The notes below the pieces were generated by a model that saw only the letters and a list, made by a program, of their open reading frames with translations, searched no databases and had not been told where the DNA came from. From Myxococcales bacterium (lineage in GTDB: Bacteria; Myxococcota; Myxococcia; Myxococcales; Myxococcaceae), in assembly GCA_016191815.1 (NCBI GenBank), contig JACPVI010000006.1, positions 124,001 to 188,000 on the forward strand: DNA of 64,000 nt, written 5' to 3'. A program made the translations under genes and the position numbers. Of the stretch, positions 52,658 through 62,313 are shown in pieces (within the stretch, counting starts at the first letter, position 1; each line of letters opens with the position of its first letter).

Positions 52658-53768
52658 GGGGCGCCTCCTCGGCCGGGCGCTTCCTCTTGGAGAGCGCGAG
52701 GAGGTGGTCCCACACCATCCGGCCGGCGACGAAGAGCAGGGCGAGGCCCTGGATCAGCTCGGGGAAGCTCTTGTGCACGCCGAACAGCTGCATGCGAGTG
52801 CCCCCTGCCCTGAGCGCGCCGAACAGCAGCGCGGTGGCGAGCACGCCCAGCGGGTGGTTTTGGCCTATCAGGGCGATGGCGATGCCGTCGAAGCCGTAGG
52901 GTGCGCCGATGGTGGCGGGGAACTTGTGCTCGGTGCCCAGCACCAGGAGCGCGCCCGCCATCCCCGCAAGCGCGCCGGAGAGCGCCATCGCCTGGTAGAT
53001 GCGCCCGTGCACCGGGATGCCCGAGGCGCGAGCGGCCTCCGGAGCGAGCCCCACCGCCCTGGTCTCGAACCCCAGCCGGGTGCGGGAGAGCCAAAGGTGC
53101 AAAAGCACCGCCGCCGCCACTGCCACGAGGAAGCCGGCGTGGAGCCTGGAGGTCTCGCCCAAGAGCCGCGGGAGCTGAGCGGTGGCGGCGATCTCGTCGG
53201 TGCCAGAGATGGAGAGATCTCCGCTGGCGCGCGCTCGCAAAGGGCCTACCACCAGCCAGTTCTCGACCAGGCTGACGGCGATCCAGTTGAGCATGATGGT
53301 GGAGATGACCTCGTGCACCCCGCGCCGGAGCTTGAGCGCCGCCGGCAAGAGGCCGTAGAGGCCCCCCGCCACCGCCGCGCCGCTGATGCAGAGGAGGGGG
53401 TGCACCAGCGCCGGCAGCTCGAGCTGGGCTCCCAGGAACGCCGCGGCGATGGCGCCGAGGATCATCTGCCCCTGGGCGCCGATGTTGAACAGGCCGGCCT
53501 TGAAGGCCACTGCCACCGAGAGCCCGGTGAGCGCGAGAAGGCCGGCCTTGGTGGCGGCTTCTCCCCAGGGCCGGGCGAGCACGGCGACGCCGGCTCCGTC
53601 GAGGAAGCGCGGGAGATCGCCCAGGCCGCCCCACACCATCGCGAGATAGGCGTCGAGGGCGACTTTAGCGCTTGCCGCCACGACCGCGATGGCGGCGAAG
53701 CACAACAGGAGCGCCGCGGCCACCGAGAGGACCGAGGGAAGCGCGCCGCGGATGAGCCGCTCACGCAA
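52650..53768 (-). CDS. Nucleoside ABC permease (NupP/YufP-like)
   Basis: The 372-residue permease has the companion signature FNIGAQGQMILGAIAAAFLG and YGFDGIAIALIGQNHPLG, typical of NupP-like subunits. The TTG start lies within the end of the ATPase gene. It forms the membrane channel with the NupQ-like subunit. Confidence 0.88.
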   Translation of the reverse strand: MRERLIRGALPSVLSVAAALLLCFAAIAVVAASAKVALDAYLAMVWGGLGDLPRFLDGAGVAVLARPWGEAATKAGLLALTGLSVAVAFKAGLFNIGAQGQMILGAIAAAFLGAQLELPALVHPLLCISGAAVAGGLYGLLPAALKLRRGVHEVISTIMLNWIAVSLVENWLVVGPLRARASGDLSISGTDEIAATAQLPRLLGETSRLHAGFLVAVAAAVLLHLWLSRTRLGFETRAVGLAPEAARASGIPVHGRIYQAMALSGALAGMAGALLVLGTEHKFPATIGAPYGFDGIAIALIGQNHPLGVLATALLFGALRAGGTRMQLFGVHKSFPELIQGLALLFVAGRMVWDHLLALSKRKRPAEEAPRA

Positions 53769-55278
53769 AGGTGGCCTCCTCCGCGCCGAGCATCAGCCGG
53801 CCGATTCGCCGCTCGTCGAACGACGCTCGCTCCAGCTCCCCGGTCACCCGGCCGCCATAGAGAACGTAAATGCGATCGGAGAGGGCCAGCACCTCGTCGA
53901 GGTCGAGCGAAACCAAGAGCACCCCGCAGCCTCGCTCCCGCTCCTTGGCGAGCCGCCGGTGGACCAGCGCCACCGAGGCCACGTCCAGCCCGCGCGTGGG
54001 TTGGACCACCACCAGGAGCCTCGGCGCACAGTCCAGCTCGCGCGAGACCACTACCTTCTGCTGGTTTCCACCAGAGAGGCGGGAGAGCGCGGCCTGCGGA
54101 TCCGGCGGCCGGATGTCGAAGTCACGGATGAGCGAGCAGGCCCTCTGCCGGCGGCCGCGGGAATCGACCAGCCCTCCGTGCGAGAAGGGCGGCAAGTGCT
54201 GCCGTCCCAGCGAGATGTTCTCCTCGACCGACATCGGACCCACCACTGCCCACAGGAGCCGGTCTTCCGGGACGTGGGCCACTCCCATCCGCCGGGCGAG
54301 GGAGGGATCCAGCCGCCGCACCTCCTCGGCGCAAAGCCGGAGCTTTCCTCCCTCCAGCGGCCGGAGGCCAGTCACCAACTCGGCGAGCTCCTGCTGGCCG
54401 TTGCCGTCCACTCCGGCGATGCCGACCACCTCTCCCTCGCGAACCGAGAGCGTGACCTCGAGCAGGGCCTTGCGGCCGTCGGCTGTTCGGCAGGTGGCGC
54501 GCTCCAGTTCGAGCACCGGAGCGCCCGGCTTCTTCGGCCCACGCGCGCCGTTGGTTTCGCGGGAAAGCTCGGAGCCCACCGTCAGCGCGGCCAGCTCCTC
54601 GGGAGTCGTCTTCTCGGCGGGCACCTCGGCTACCTTCTTTCCGCGCCGCATCACCGCCACCCGCGTGGCGAACGAGAGCACCTCCTTGAGCTTGTGGCTG
54701 ATCAGCACCACCGCGTGGCCAGCGGATGAAAGCTCGCGGGCCACCTTGAACAGCTCGTCTGACTCCTGGGGCGTCAGGACCGCCGTCGGCTCGTCGAGGA
54801 TCAGCGTCTTCGCCCCTCGGTGCAGCGCCTTGACGATCTCCACCTTCTGCTGCGAGCCCACGGTGAGCGACTCGATGCGGGTCCTGACCTCCAGCCCGAA
54901 CCCGAAGCGGCGGCAGGTCTGCTCCACCTCCGCGCAGGCGCGGTCGAGGTCCAAGAGGCCGCGGCGGGTGGGTTCGCGGCCGAGCACCACGTTCTCCGCC
55001 ACCGTCAGCGAGGGCACCAGCATGAAGTGCTGGTGGACCATTCCGATGCCCAGGGCGATGGCGTCCTTCGGGCTTCGGAGGCGGACCGGCCGGCCGTCTG
55101 CCGAGATGGTGCCCCGGTCGGGTTGGTAGAGCCCGTAGAGCACGTTCATCAGGGACGACTTCCCAGCGCCGTTCTCGCCCACCAGCGCCAGCCGGTCGCC
55201 CGGAGCGATCTCCAGCGAGACGCCGTCCACCGCCACCACCGGGCCAAAAGACTTGGTGATGTCGCGGAGGGAGATCAG
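53761..55278 (-). CDS. Nucleoside ABC ATPase, two ABC domains (NupO/YufO-like)
   Basis: The roughly 505-residue protein has two ABC modules as in RbsA/NupO. The first has Walker A GENGAGKS, signature LTVGSQQK and Walker B LILDEPTAVL. The second has GVDGNGQQ in place of Walker A, LSGGNQQK and LLVVVQPTRGLD. The start is uncertain: homology begins at a CTG overlapping the stop of the binding-protein gene, and no ATG, GTG or TTG fits nearby. Confidence 0.85.
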   Translation of the reverse strand: MISLRDITKSFGPVVAVDGVSLEIAPGDRLALVGENGAGKSSLMNVLYGLYQPDRGTISADGRPVRLRSPKDAIALGIGMVHQHFMLVPSLTVAENVVLGREPTRRGLLDLDRACAEVEQTCRRFGFGLEVRTRIESLTVGSQQKVEIVKALHRGAKTLILDEPTAVLTPQESDELFKVARELSSAGHAVVLISHKLKEVLSFATRVAVMRRGKKVAEVPAEKTTPEELAALTVGSELSRETNGARGPKKPGAPVLELERATCRTADGRKALLEVTLSVREGEVVGIAGVDGNGQQELAELVTGLRPLEGGKLRLCAEEVRRLDPSLARRMGVAHVPEDRLLWAVVGPMSVEENISLGRQHLPPFSHGGLVDSRGRRQRACSLIRDFDIRPPDPQAALSRLSGGNQQKVVVSRELDCAPRLLVVVQPTRGLDVASVALVHRRLAKERERGCGVLLVSLDLDEVLALSDRIYVLYGGRVTGELERASFDERRIGRLMLGAEEATFA

Positions 55279-56435
55279 GGCGCTGCCTGGAAGGCCTCTA
55301 GCTCGGCCGAGTTCGAGGGAACGTCGATCTCGCCAGCGACGATTCGCCTCCGCAGCTCCTCGATCTTGGCGAGGGCCTCGGCCTTGCCGGGGAACTCCGC
55401 CCGGACCAAGGCGTAGCCGACCCCGCCCTCCTTGAGGCCGAGCACCACGTCGGTCGCGGCGAGCTTCCCCTCCACCAGGTCCCGCGCAGCCTGGTAGACC
55501 GCCAGGTCGACCCGCTTGATCATCGAGGTGAGCATCGCCTCCGGGGCGAGGTGGTGCTGGTCCGAGTCCACGCCGATCCCGTAGACCTCCTTCCCGCTCG
55601 AGCGCGCTTCCTTGACGGCTTGGATGACGCCCAGCCCGTCCGAGCCCGCGGCGTGGAAGATGACGTCCACCCCCTTGGCCAGCATGTCCTGGGCGATCTG
55701 CTTGCCCGCCGCCACATTGTCGAAGGTGCCGGTGTAGCTCGAGAGAACCGCGGTCTTCGGAGCGGTGCTCTTCACTCCCGCCTTGAAGCCGGCCTCGAAC
55801 TTCTTGATGAGCGGAATCTCCATGCCACCGACGAAGCCCACCTGCTTCTTCGAGACCAGGCCCGCCAGCGCCCCGACCAGGAAGCTTCCTTCCTCTTCGC
55901 GGAACACCACCGTGCGCACGTTGGGAAGCTTCACCGGGTTTCCCTTTGCGTCGAGCAGCGGGCTGTCGATGAGCAGGAACTTCGAGCCAGGGTTGCGGCG
56001 GGCGACCGCCTCCACCGCGTTCTCGAGCATGAAGCCCACCCCCACGGTGAGCGCGGCGCCCTGGTCTACCAGCAACTGGAGATTCGGCTCGTAGTCCTCC
56101 TGGGCCTTGCTCTGCACCACCAGCGGGCGGACGCCGAGCGGCTCGACGGGGGGCTCGAGTCGCGCCACGTCTTCGGCCAGCGAACGGCGGACCTCCTCTC
56201 GAGTCACAGGCTTGTAGGCGCTTCCCTCGAAGGCCACGCCTGCCGCCCACAGCTCCAGGCCCCGAAGTGCGGAGTCGTTGAACGAGTGATCGCCCCGGCC
56301 TCCCACGTCGGTCACTAGCCCGACGGCGTGCTTCTTCGGCTCGGCGGGGCGCGGCTGCTCCTGGGCCGGCTCGCTCTTCTTGCAACCGGCGACGGCCAGC
56401 GCGGCCAAGAGGATGTTCAGGCGGTAGTGCTTCAT
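55275..56435 (-). CDS. BMP-family nucleoside-binding lipoprotein
   Basis: The 386-residue lipoprotein (lipobox VAGCKKS) matches the BmpA/Med/PnrA family: VGLVTDVGGRGDHSFNDSAL at the ligand-binding N-terminus, then FLVGALAGLVSKKQVGFVGG and DVIFHAAGSDGLGV. It captures purine or pyrimidine nucleosides for the importer encoded downstream. The first gene of the operon, divergent from the nucleoside phosphorylase gene. Confidence 0.9.
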   Translation of the reverse strand: MKHYRLNILLAALAVAGCKKSEPAQEQPRPAEPKKHAVGLVTDVGGRGDHSFNDSALRGLELWAAGVAFEGSAYKPVTREEVRRSLAEDVARLEPPVEPLGVRPLVVQSKAQEDYEPNLQLLVDQGAALTVGVGFMLENAVEAVARRNPGSKFLLIDSPLLDAKGNPVKLPNVRTVVFREEEGSFLVGALAGLVSKKQVGFVGGMEIPLIKKFEAGFKAGVKSTAPKTAVLSSYTGTFDNVAAGKQIAQDMLAKGVDVIFHAAGSDGLGVIQAVKEARSSGKEVYGIGVDSDQHHLAPEAMLTSMIKRVDLAVYQAARDLVEGKLAATDVVLGLKEGGVGYALVRAEFPGKAEALAKIEELRRRIVAGEIDVPSNSAELEAFQAAP

Positions 56436-56608
56436 CACGGCTCCATGGCCCCGAGGGGGGCGTCCGGCACGCGTTCGTACCTCGCCGCCCGCCCGCCGAG
56501 AAGCGTCCTCCGCTCGCCAGCGGCCAAGCTCGAGCCTGGCCGCTCTTTCGCGCGCGGCTCGCTCCGCTTGAGCGCCGGCCCGCCGGTTTTTCTGCTATCT
56601 GCCGCCTG

Positions 56609-57913
56609 GTGACTCCCTACGAGACCATCAAGGCCAAGCGCGACGGGCGGCAGCTCGATCCCGAAGACATCCGCCGCTTCCTCGAGGGCTACACCACCGG
56701 CACCGTCTCCGACTACCAGATGGCCGCGATGTGCATGGCAGTCTTCTTCCGCGGCCTCGACCCGCGCGAGCTGGGAGCATGGACCAGGGCGATGCTCGAG
56801 TCGGGCGAGGTGCTTGAACTCTCGGACACGCCAGGAATCAAGGTGGACAAGCACTCCACCGGGGGAGTGGGCGACAAGGTGTCGCTGGCGCTCGCGCCGC
56901 TCGCCGCCGCCTGCGGGGTGCCGGTGCCGATGATCTCCGGCCGCGGGCTCGGACACACTGGCGGCACCCTGGACAAGCTCGAGTCCATCCCCGGCTTCAA
57001 GGTGGACCTGCCCATCTCCGAATACCGGAGGCTGGTCCGCGAGGTCGGCGCCTGCCTCATCGGCCAGACCGCCACGCTCGCGCCCGCGGACAAGAAGCTC
57101 TACGCCCTGAGGGACGTCACCGCCACCGTGGACTGCCTGCCGCTCATCGCCAGCTCCATCATGAGCAAGAAGCTCGCGGAGGGGATCGACGCTCTGGTGC
57201 TCGACGTCAAGGTCGGCTCCGGCGCGTTCATGAAGGAGCTCGATGATGCCCGCGCGCTCGCCCGGACGATGATCGGCATCGGCGCGGAGATGGGCCGCAA
57301 AGTGGTAGCCCTGATCACCGACATGGATCAGCCACTCGGTCGCGCGGTGGGCAACGCGCTGGAGGTCGAGGAGGCAGTGGCCATGCTTCGCGGAGGCGGC
57401 CCGCCGGACTTCGCCGAGGTGACTCTCGCTCTCACCGCCGAGATGCTGGTGCTCGGTGGCCGCGCCCCGGACCCCGCGCAGGCTAGGCAGCGCCTCGCCG
57501 AGGCGATCCGCGACGGCTCTGCCTTCCGCAAGCTCCAGGAGATCATCCGCCACCAGGGCGGAGACCCCCTGGCGGTGGAGGACTTCTCACGGCTGCCTCG
57601 CTCCCGCGCGAGCCTTGCGGTACCCGCGCGCTCGTCGGGCTTCGTCTCCGCGATCGACTGCGAGGCGATCGGGCTCGCCGCAGTCGCGCTCGGGGCCGGA
57701 AGGTTGAGAACGGGCAGCACCATCGACCCCGCCGTCGGCTTCACCCTCGAGCGCAAGCTCGGCGACGCCGTTGGGGTCGGCGAGACGCTCGTCACCATCC
57801 GCTACAACGACGACCGAGGCCTGGACGACACCCTCCGGCGCGTGCAGTCCGCGTACACCATTTCTCCCGCCGCCCCCGCCCGGCGACCGCTGGTGGTCGA
57901 GAGGATCGAGTAG
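56609..57913 (+). CDS. pdp: Pyrimidine-nucleoside phosphorylase
   Basis: The 434-residue enzyme has the thymidine/pyrimidine nucleoside phosphorylase signature (KHSTGGVGDKVSLALAPL, ISGRGLGHTGGTLDKLES). It splits (deoxy)uridine or thymidine with phosphate to base and (deoxy)ribose-1-phosphate. Start is a GTG. It is divergent from the nucleoside importer, so uptake and phosphorolysis are likely co-controlled from the 170-base gap. DeoA (thymidine-specific) is an alternative name. Confidence 0.92.
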   Translation: MTPYETIKAKRDGRQLDPEDIRRFLEGYTTGTVSDYQMAAMCMAVFFRGLDPRELGAWTRAMLESGEVLELSDTPGIKVDKHSTGGVGDKVSLALAPLAAACGVPVPMISGRGLGHTGGTLDKLESIPGFKVDLPISEYRRLVREVGACLIGQTATLAPADKKLYALRDVTATVDCLPLIASSIMSKKLAEGIDALVLDVKVGSGAFMKELDDARALARTMIGIGAEMGRKVVALITDMDQPLGRAVGNALEVEEAVAMLRGGGPPDFAEVTLALTAEMLVLGGRAPDPAQARQRLAEAIRDGSAFRKLQEIIRHQGGDPLAVEDFSRLPRSRASLAVPARSSGFVSAIDCEAIGLAAVALGAGRLRTGSTIDPAVGFTLERKLGDAVGVGETLVTIRYNDDRGLDDTLRRVQSAYTISPAAPARRPLVVERIE

Positions 57914-58282
57914 TCCCCGTCTCCAACCAGGACACCTCGAGCCAAGCCGCCGGCCCAAAACCGGACAGCCAAGCGGCAGTTGTTGCCATTTCGGTCGTCA
58001 TCGTCCTCGCTTGATACACAAGTGAGACTATCCGTTACCGTAGCGAAACGCCGAGGTTTTTGGCTTTTCGCCCGCCTCAAAGCAATGTGTATTTACATCT
58101 GCCGGGATGATGCGCTCCTGGTGGCAGATGTAAGGCGCTGACGGTCCCGTCAATGATTCCGCCGCGTTGAGTTTGGCGGGGCGATTGCTAGAGGACGGGC
58201 GGCTCCCGACAGGCCTTCGCGGCACGCCGGCACGAGGGCATCTCTGCCCTCGAAGGGGATTTTGCCGGGTGCTCCAATCAGC
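57914..58282. other. Intergenic region, relatively AT-rich, with inverted repeat
   Basis: This 369-base gap between the phosphorylase and protease genes is clearly less GC-rich than its surroundings and carries no supported gene. It contains a perfect 11-base inverted repeat (annotated separately). It probably holds the protease promoter. Confidence 0.6.
58093..58133. repeat. Perfect 11-bp inverted repeat
   Basis: TTACATCTGCC (58093-58103) is repeated in reverse complement at 58123-58133 with a 19-base spacer. There is no T-run after either arm. It could be a two-site operator, a transcript hairpin or the scar of a mobile element. Confidence 0.8.
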
Positions 58283-59743
58283 ATGTCTAATAAAGCGCTC
58301 TTCGGTTTGGCAGTTTTCTCATCGGTGTTGAGTGGGGCGTGCGGAGTGAGCGGGGACCTCTACGTCGAGATGGGCGAGGGAGAGTTGGGCCAGCCGGTCA
58401 CCTGGGAAGAGTTTTCTGCCGGCGTCTACCGGGAGCCGACCAATGGGGTCTACCTGGTGGACGGCGACACGCCGGTGGAGGACTTGAAGCAACTTCGCGA
58501 GTTCTACGAGGTGCACGTCCTTTCCGGGCAGCTCGCGGTGTACCGCTCGGGCGGCTCGGACGTTCGCTGGAGCAACACCCAGAAGCGCAACCTCACCTAT
58601 TGCGTCAGCACCAACTTCGGCACCCGGCACGGCCAGGTGGTGCAGGCGCTGAACGACGCGGCGGCTTCCTGGGAGGCAGCGGCGGACATCGACTTCATCC
58701 ACCTCGCGGCGCAGGACGGAAGCTGCACCGCCTCCAACAGCAGCGTCCTCTTCGACGTGCGTCCGGTGAACGTGAATGGCGAGTACATGGCGATGGCCTT
58801 CTTCCCCAACCAGGGCCGCTCCACTCGGAACGTGTTGATCGACGGCAGCGCTTTCAGCTCCGGGCAGACGGTGCTCACCGGCGTCTTGCGGCACGAGCTG
58901 GGCCACGCGTTGGGGTTCCGGCACGAGCACACCCGCCCCGAGGCGGGGGCCTGCTTCGAGGACAGTCAGTGGCGGGCGCTCACTCCCTACGACTCCTCCT
59001 CGGCGATGCACTACCCCCAGTGCAACGGCACCAACAACTGGACCCTCCCCCTCACCGCCTACGACATCTCCGGCGCGGCTAGCCTCTACGGCGCTCCGGG
59101 CACCACCCAGCCTCCGCCGAGCGGGCAGTCCACCCAGACTTTCAGCGGCAGCCTCTCGCAGGGGCAGAGCCGGAGCCATGGGCCGATCGCCGTCGCCCCC
59201 GGCTCGCTCTTCGAGGTGGAGATGACCGGCACCGGAGATCCCGACCTCTACGTCAGGTTCGATTCGGCACCGACGCTCAGCGCCTACGACTGCCGGCCCT
59301 ATCTCACCGGCGCGACCGAGCGCTGCAGCCTCACCGTGCCGTCCTCCCGCTCGATGGCGTACATCACCGTCCGCGGCTACTCGGCGGGCAGCTACAAGCT
59401 GGTGGTCCGCTACACGCCAGGGCAGCCGGGGCCCTCGGGCACCTCGCGTACCGCGCGGTACACCGGCACGGTCGCCCAGGGAGCGCAGAATTACCACGGG
59501 CCTCTCTCGGTGGTCGCCGGCACGACCTTCCAGGTAGTGATGAGCGGCAGCGGGGATCCGGACCTGTACGTCCGCTTCGGCTCGCAGCCGACGACCTCCG
59601 CGTACGACTGCCGGCCCTACCTCGACGGCCCGGCGGAGAGCTGCCTGGTGACCGTGCCCTCCGGGGCCTCGTCGGCCTACCTCATGGTCCGCGGCTACGC
59701 CGCTGCCACCTACGCGTTGGACGTCGCCTACACCGGGCCGTAG
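58283..59743 (+). CDS. Astacin-like zinc metalloprotease lipoprotein with two PPC domains
   Basis: The 486-residue protein has a lipobox (LSGAC) and a catalytic domain with HELGHALGFRHEHTRPE and a Met-turn SAMHYP, the astacin (M12A) zinc signature. Two pre-peptidase C-terminal (PPC) domains of about 100 residues follow, each with DPDLYVRF and SAYDCRPYL. It is probably an outer-surface protease used in nutrition or predation. ATG 58283 gives the signal peptide. Confidence 0.88.
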   Translation: MSNKALFGLAVFSSVLSGACGVSGDLYVEMGEGELGQPVTWEEFSAGVYREPTNGVYLVDGDTPVEDLKQLREFYEVHVLSGQLAVYRSGGSDVRWSNTQKRNLTYCVSTNFGTRHGQVVQALNDAAASWEAAADIDFIHLAAQDGSCTASNSSVLFDVRPVNVNGEYMAMAFFPNQGRSTRNVLIDGSAFSSGQTVLTGVLRHELGHALGFRHEHTRPEAGACFEDSQWRALTPYDSSSAMHYPQCNGTNNWTLPLTAYDISGAASLYGAPGTTQPPPSGQSTQTFSGSLSQGQSRSHGPIAVAPGSLFEVEMTGTGDPDLYVRFDSAPTLSAYDCRPYLTGATERCSLTVPSSRSMAYITVRGYSAGSYKLVVRYTPGQPGPSGTSRTARYTGTVAQGAQNYHGPLSVVAGTTFQVVMSGSGDPDLYVRFGSQPTTSAYDCRPYLDGPAESCLVTVPSGASSAYLMVRGYAAATYALDVAYTGP

Positions 59744-59864
59744 CTGAAAGGTTGCTCAGCGCCCCCTCCCGGTGGGGGAGGAGCCGCGGACAGCAAGCCG
59801 GCAGGCGCTCACCGTCACGCAGGCCCTTCTCCCCCGCTGCTAGCGTGGACAGAGGTTGGGGGCA

Positions 59865-60959
59865 ATGCCCGCCAACTTCACGAGGCGGCGGGACCTCCTG
59901 GCCGAGGCCGGAGTGCCCGAGCCCGACGCGGCCCTCTCGGAGCTGACCCGCGAAGTCTCGGCGCTGGGCTTGCCGGCGGAGTGGAGCACCACCCCCCCTC
60001 CCTCCGGCCTCGGCGCCGTCCGCGAGGCGCTGTCCACCCGCCTCTTTCGCGTTCCTGCGGAGCAGCGCCGCCTGGCGCGCCTGGTGCCCGAGTGGATAAT
60101 AAAGAGATCCGGAGACCTGGCGAGTGCGCTCTGGCTGCCGCTCGCCGAGCACGGCGCGGCGCTGGACCTGAGCGGCTACCTGCTCGCCATTCTCGGCGCG
60201 CTGGCCGACGAAGGCAGAGAGCGCGAGTCCCAAGCCTACGCCCGCTTCATGCTCGACCTGCAATTCGACTGGCGGAGGATGTATGCCGACCCGCGGCTCG
60301 CGTATGGCTTCATGCGGGAGCGCGAGCCCAACCCGCTGGTATGGCGCCTGCTCGAGGAGCTGCGCCCAAGGGGCTTGCGCCTGGGCGTCCTCGAGCTGGG
60401 CTGCGGTATCGGCAATGACGCCCTCGGGCTGCTCGGCTCGGAGCTGGTGGACTCCTACACCGGCATCGACATCTCCGAGCGGGCCCTAGAGGCCTTCGAG
60501 AAGCGGGTGGCCCGCGAGCGGCCGCGGGTTCCGCCCCGCCTCATCCGGAGCGACTTCCTCGAGCTGCTCGAGCGACTCACTGTGCCCGAGGCGGAAGCCA
60601 ACCTCGTCTACTCCTATTCCAGCCTGCACTACTTCTCATCGGGAGAGCTGCGGCGCATCCTCCAGCTGGTCCATCGTCTCCTCCGTTCGCGGCAGAGCGG
60701 GCAGGCCTTCTTCTGCTTCGGCATCAAGGGGGCGGGCTCGGTGTGGGACGGGCAGGGGCTGCCCCTGTACCGGCCGGACGTGTGGATCAACTGGGATGGC
60801 CAGTCGCGCTGGTTCCCAACCCGGGGCGCGCTGGCCCACCAGCTCGACGAGGCCGGCTACGAGATCCGCTTCCACGAGCTGCACGACCACTGGGGCTACA
60901 GCGAGCTGGGGAGGAGGGACGTCTTCCACTACGTGCTTTGCTCCCCGAGGAGGGTCTGA
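59865..60959 (+). CDS. SAM-dependent methyltransferase
   Basis: The 364-residue protein has a class I methyltransferase core from about residue 165 (motif I VLELGCGIGNDALG, YTGIDISERALEAF) preceded by a roughly 160-residue helical domain that I do not recognise. The acceptor is unknown. The frame also allows a TTG three codons upstream. Confidence 0.8.
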   Translation: MPANFTRRRDLLAEAGVPEPDAALSELTREVSALGLPAEWSTTPPPSGLGAVREALSTRLFRVPAEQRRLARLVPEWIIKRSGDLASALWLPLAEHGAALDLSGYLLAILGALADEGRERESQAYARFMLDLQFDWRRMYADPRLAYGFMREREPNPLVWRLLEELRPRGLRLGVLELGCGIGNDALGLLGSELVDSYTGIDISERALEAFEKRVARERPRVPPRLIRSDFLELLERLTVPEAEANLVYSYSSLHYFSSGELRRILQLVHRLLRSRQSGQAFFCFGIKGAGSVWDGQGLPLYRPDVWINWDGQSRWFPTRGALAHQLDEAGYEIRFHELHDHWGYSELGRRDVFHYVLCSPRRV

Positions 60960-60962
60960 GTC

Positions 60963-61793
60963 TCAGGCCCGAGCTGCCGCCGGGAGGAAGCTCCCGAGCA
61001 GCCGGCAGAAGACGTCCCGCATGCGGTTGGCGGTCTCGGCGACCTCCTCGTGGGTGAGGGGCTTGTCACCGATGCCGGCGGCCAGGTTGGTGATGCAGCT
61101 GATGCCCGCCACCTTCACTCCCATGTGCGCCGCCGCGATCACCTCCGGCACGGTGCTCATCCCGATCGCGTCCGCTCCAAGGACCCGGAGGGCGCGGATC
61201 TCCGCCGGCGTCTCGTAGGACGGCCCGGAGAGAATCGCGTACACCCCCCGCTTGAGCTCGATGCCCAGTCCTCCAGCTGCCTCGGCCAGCGTTTCGGTGA
61301 GGCCAGGGTGGTACGCCTTGCTCATGTCCGGAAAGCGCGGACCCAGCCGCTCGTCGTTCGGCCCGGCCAGCGGGTTCCAGCCCGCGAGGTTGACGTGGTC
61401 GGTGATGGCCATCAAGTCGCCCGGCGCCAGGTTGGGGCTGATCGCCCCTGCCGCGTTCGTCACCACCAGCGAGCGGATTCCCAGCCTGCACAAGACTCGC
61501 GCCGGGAGCGCCACCTGCCAGGGCGGGTACCCCTCATAGAAGTGCACCCGGCCCTGCATCGCCACCACGGGCTCGCCGCCGCAGTCACCCAGCACCAGCC
61601 GCCCGGCGTGACCGGGGACCGAGGAGCAGGGGAAATGCGGCAGCTCGGAGTATGGGATGACCACCTTTCGCTCGAAGGTGTCGGCGAAGGCGCCGAGTCC
61701 GCTGCCCAGGATGACTCCCGCCCGCGGCTTGACCTCCGGCGCTCGCGCGCGGACCGCGGCGGCGCACTCCTCGAGCACCTCGAACAGGCCCAC
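60963..61793 (-). CDS. punA: Purine-nucleoside phosphorylase
   Basis: The 276-residue enzyme is a trimeric-type PNP: GVILGSGLGAFAD, PGHAGRLVLG, the phosphate/ribose-site GRVHFYEGY, VTNAAGAISP, GPSYETPAEIR with the catalytic Glu, and SCITNLAAG with the base-binding Asn. The Glu and Asn favour 6-oxopurines (inosine, guanosine and deoxy forms) over methylthioadenosine. It completes the nucleoside breakdown set. Confidence 0.92.
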   Translation of the reverse strand: MGLFEVLEECAAAVRARAPEVKPRAGVILGSGLGAFADTFERKVVIPYSELPHFPCSSVPGHAGRLVLGDCGGEPVVAMQGRVHFYEGYPPWQVALPARVLCRLGIRSLVVTNAAGAISPNLAPGDLMAITDHVNLAGWNPLAGPNDERLGPRFPDMSKAYHPGLTETLAEAAGGLGIELKRGVYAILSGPSYETPAEIRALRVLGADAIGMSTVPEVIAAAHMGVKVAGISCITNLAAGIGDKPLTHEEVAETANRMRDVFCRLLGSFLPAAARA

Positions 61794-61969
61794 CCCGCCA
61801 TCATAAGGGAACGGCGGCTAGCGCCCACTTTCCGCCTCGGTTCTGGCGCGCCGCGTCGTGCCGCAAGGCCAGGCGCAGACGGACTTTCAGCGAAGCGCGA
61901 GCGAAAGGTGAATGGTTCGCCTATCGTGGCGTCCACTCGCCTGCTTCGACGCCAAGAAAGGAACCGAAG

Positions 61970-62251
61970 ATGATCCGCAAGTTCGCCATCGCTCTCACTG
62001 TCGCCCTCGCCGTGCCCTCGGTCGCCCTGGCCTGCGAGGCACACCGCGGGAAGAACGCGGCGAAGGAGAACGCGGAGAAGGTCCAGTACGCCCAGGCCGG
62101 CTCCGCCGCGCCCGCGGACGCCAAGCCGGAGGAGAAGGCGGCGGCCCAGGTGGCGCCAACCGGGACCAACGCTCCCGCCCCGGCGGCGAAGAAGGCCAAG
62201 CCGAAGGCGAAGGCGCTCTCCACTCCCAAGGCGGCAGAGGCCGCGAAGTAG
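61970..62251 (+). CDS. Small exported Ala/Lys-rich protein
   Basis: The 93-residue protein has a signal peptide (SVALA|CE) and a low-complexity Ala/Lys/Pro tail. GGAAC... and GAAAGGAACC precede the ATG. No family recognised; such small basic periplasmic proteins are common in myxobacteria. Confidence 0.65.
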   Translation: MIRKFAIALTVALAVPSVALACEAHRGKNAAKENAEKVQYAQAGSAAPADAKPEEKAAAQVAPTGTNAPAPAAKKAKPKAKALSTPKAAEAAK

Positions 62252-62313
62252 GCCTCGGAGCCAGCGCCGTTTTCAAAGACGGAGAGCGGCGCTTGGGTAT
62301 AGTCGCCGTCGCC

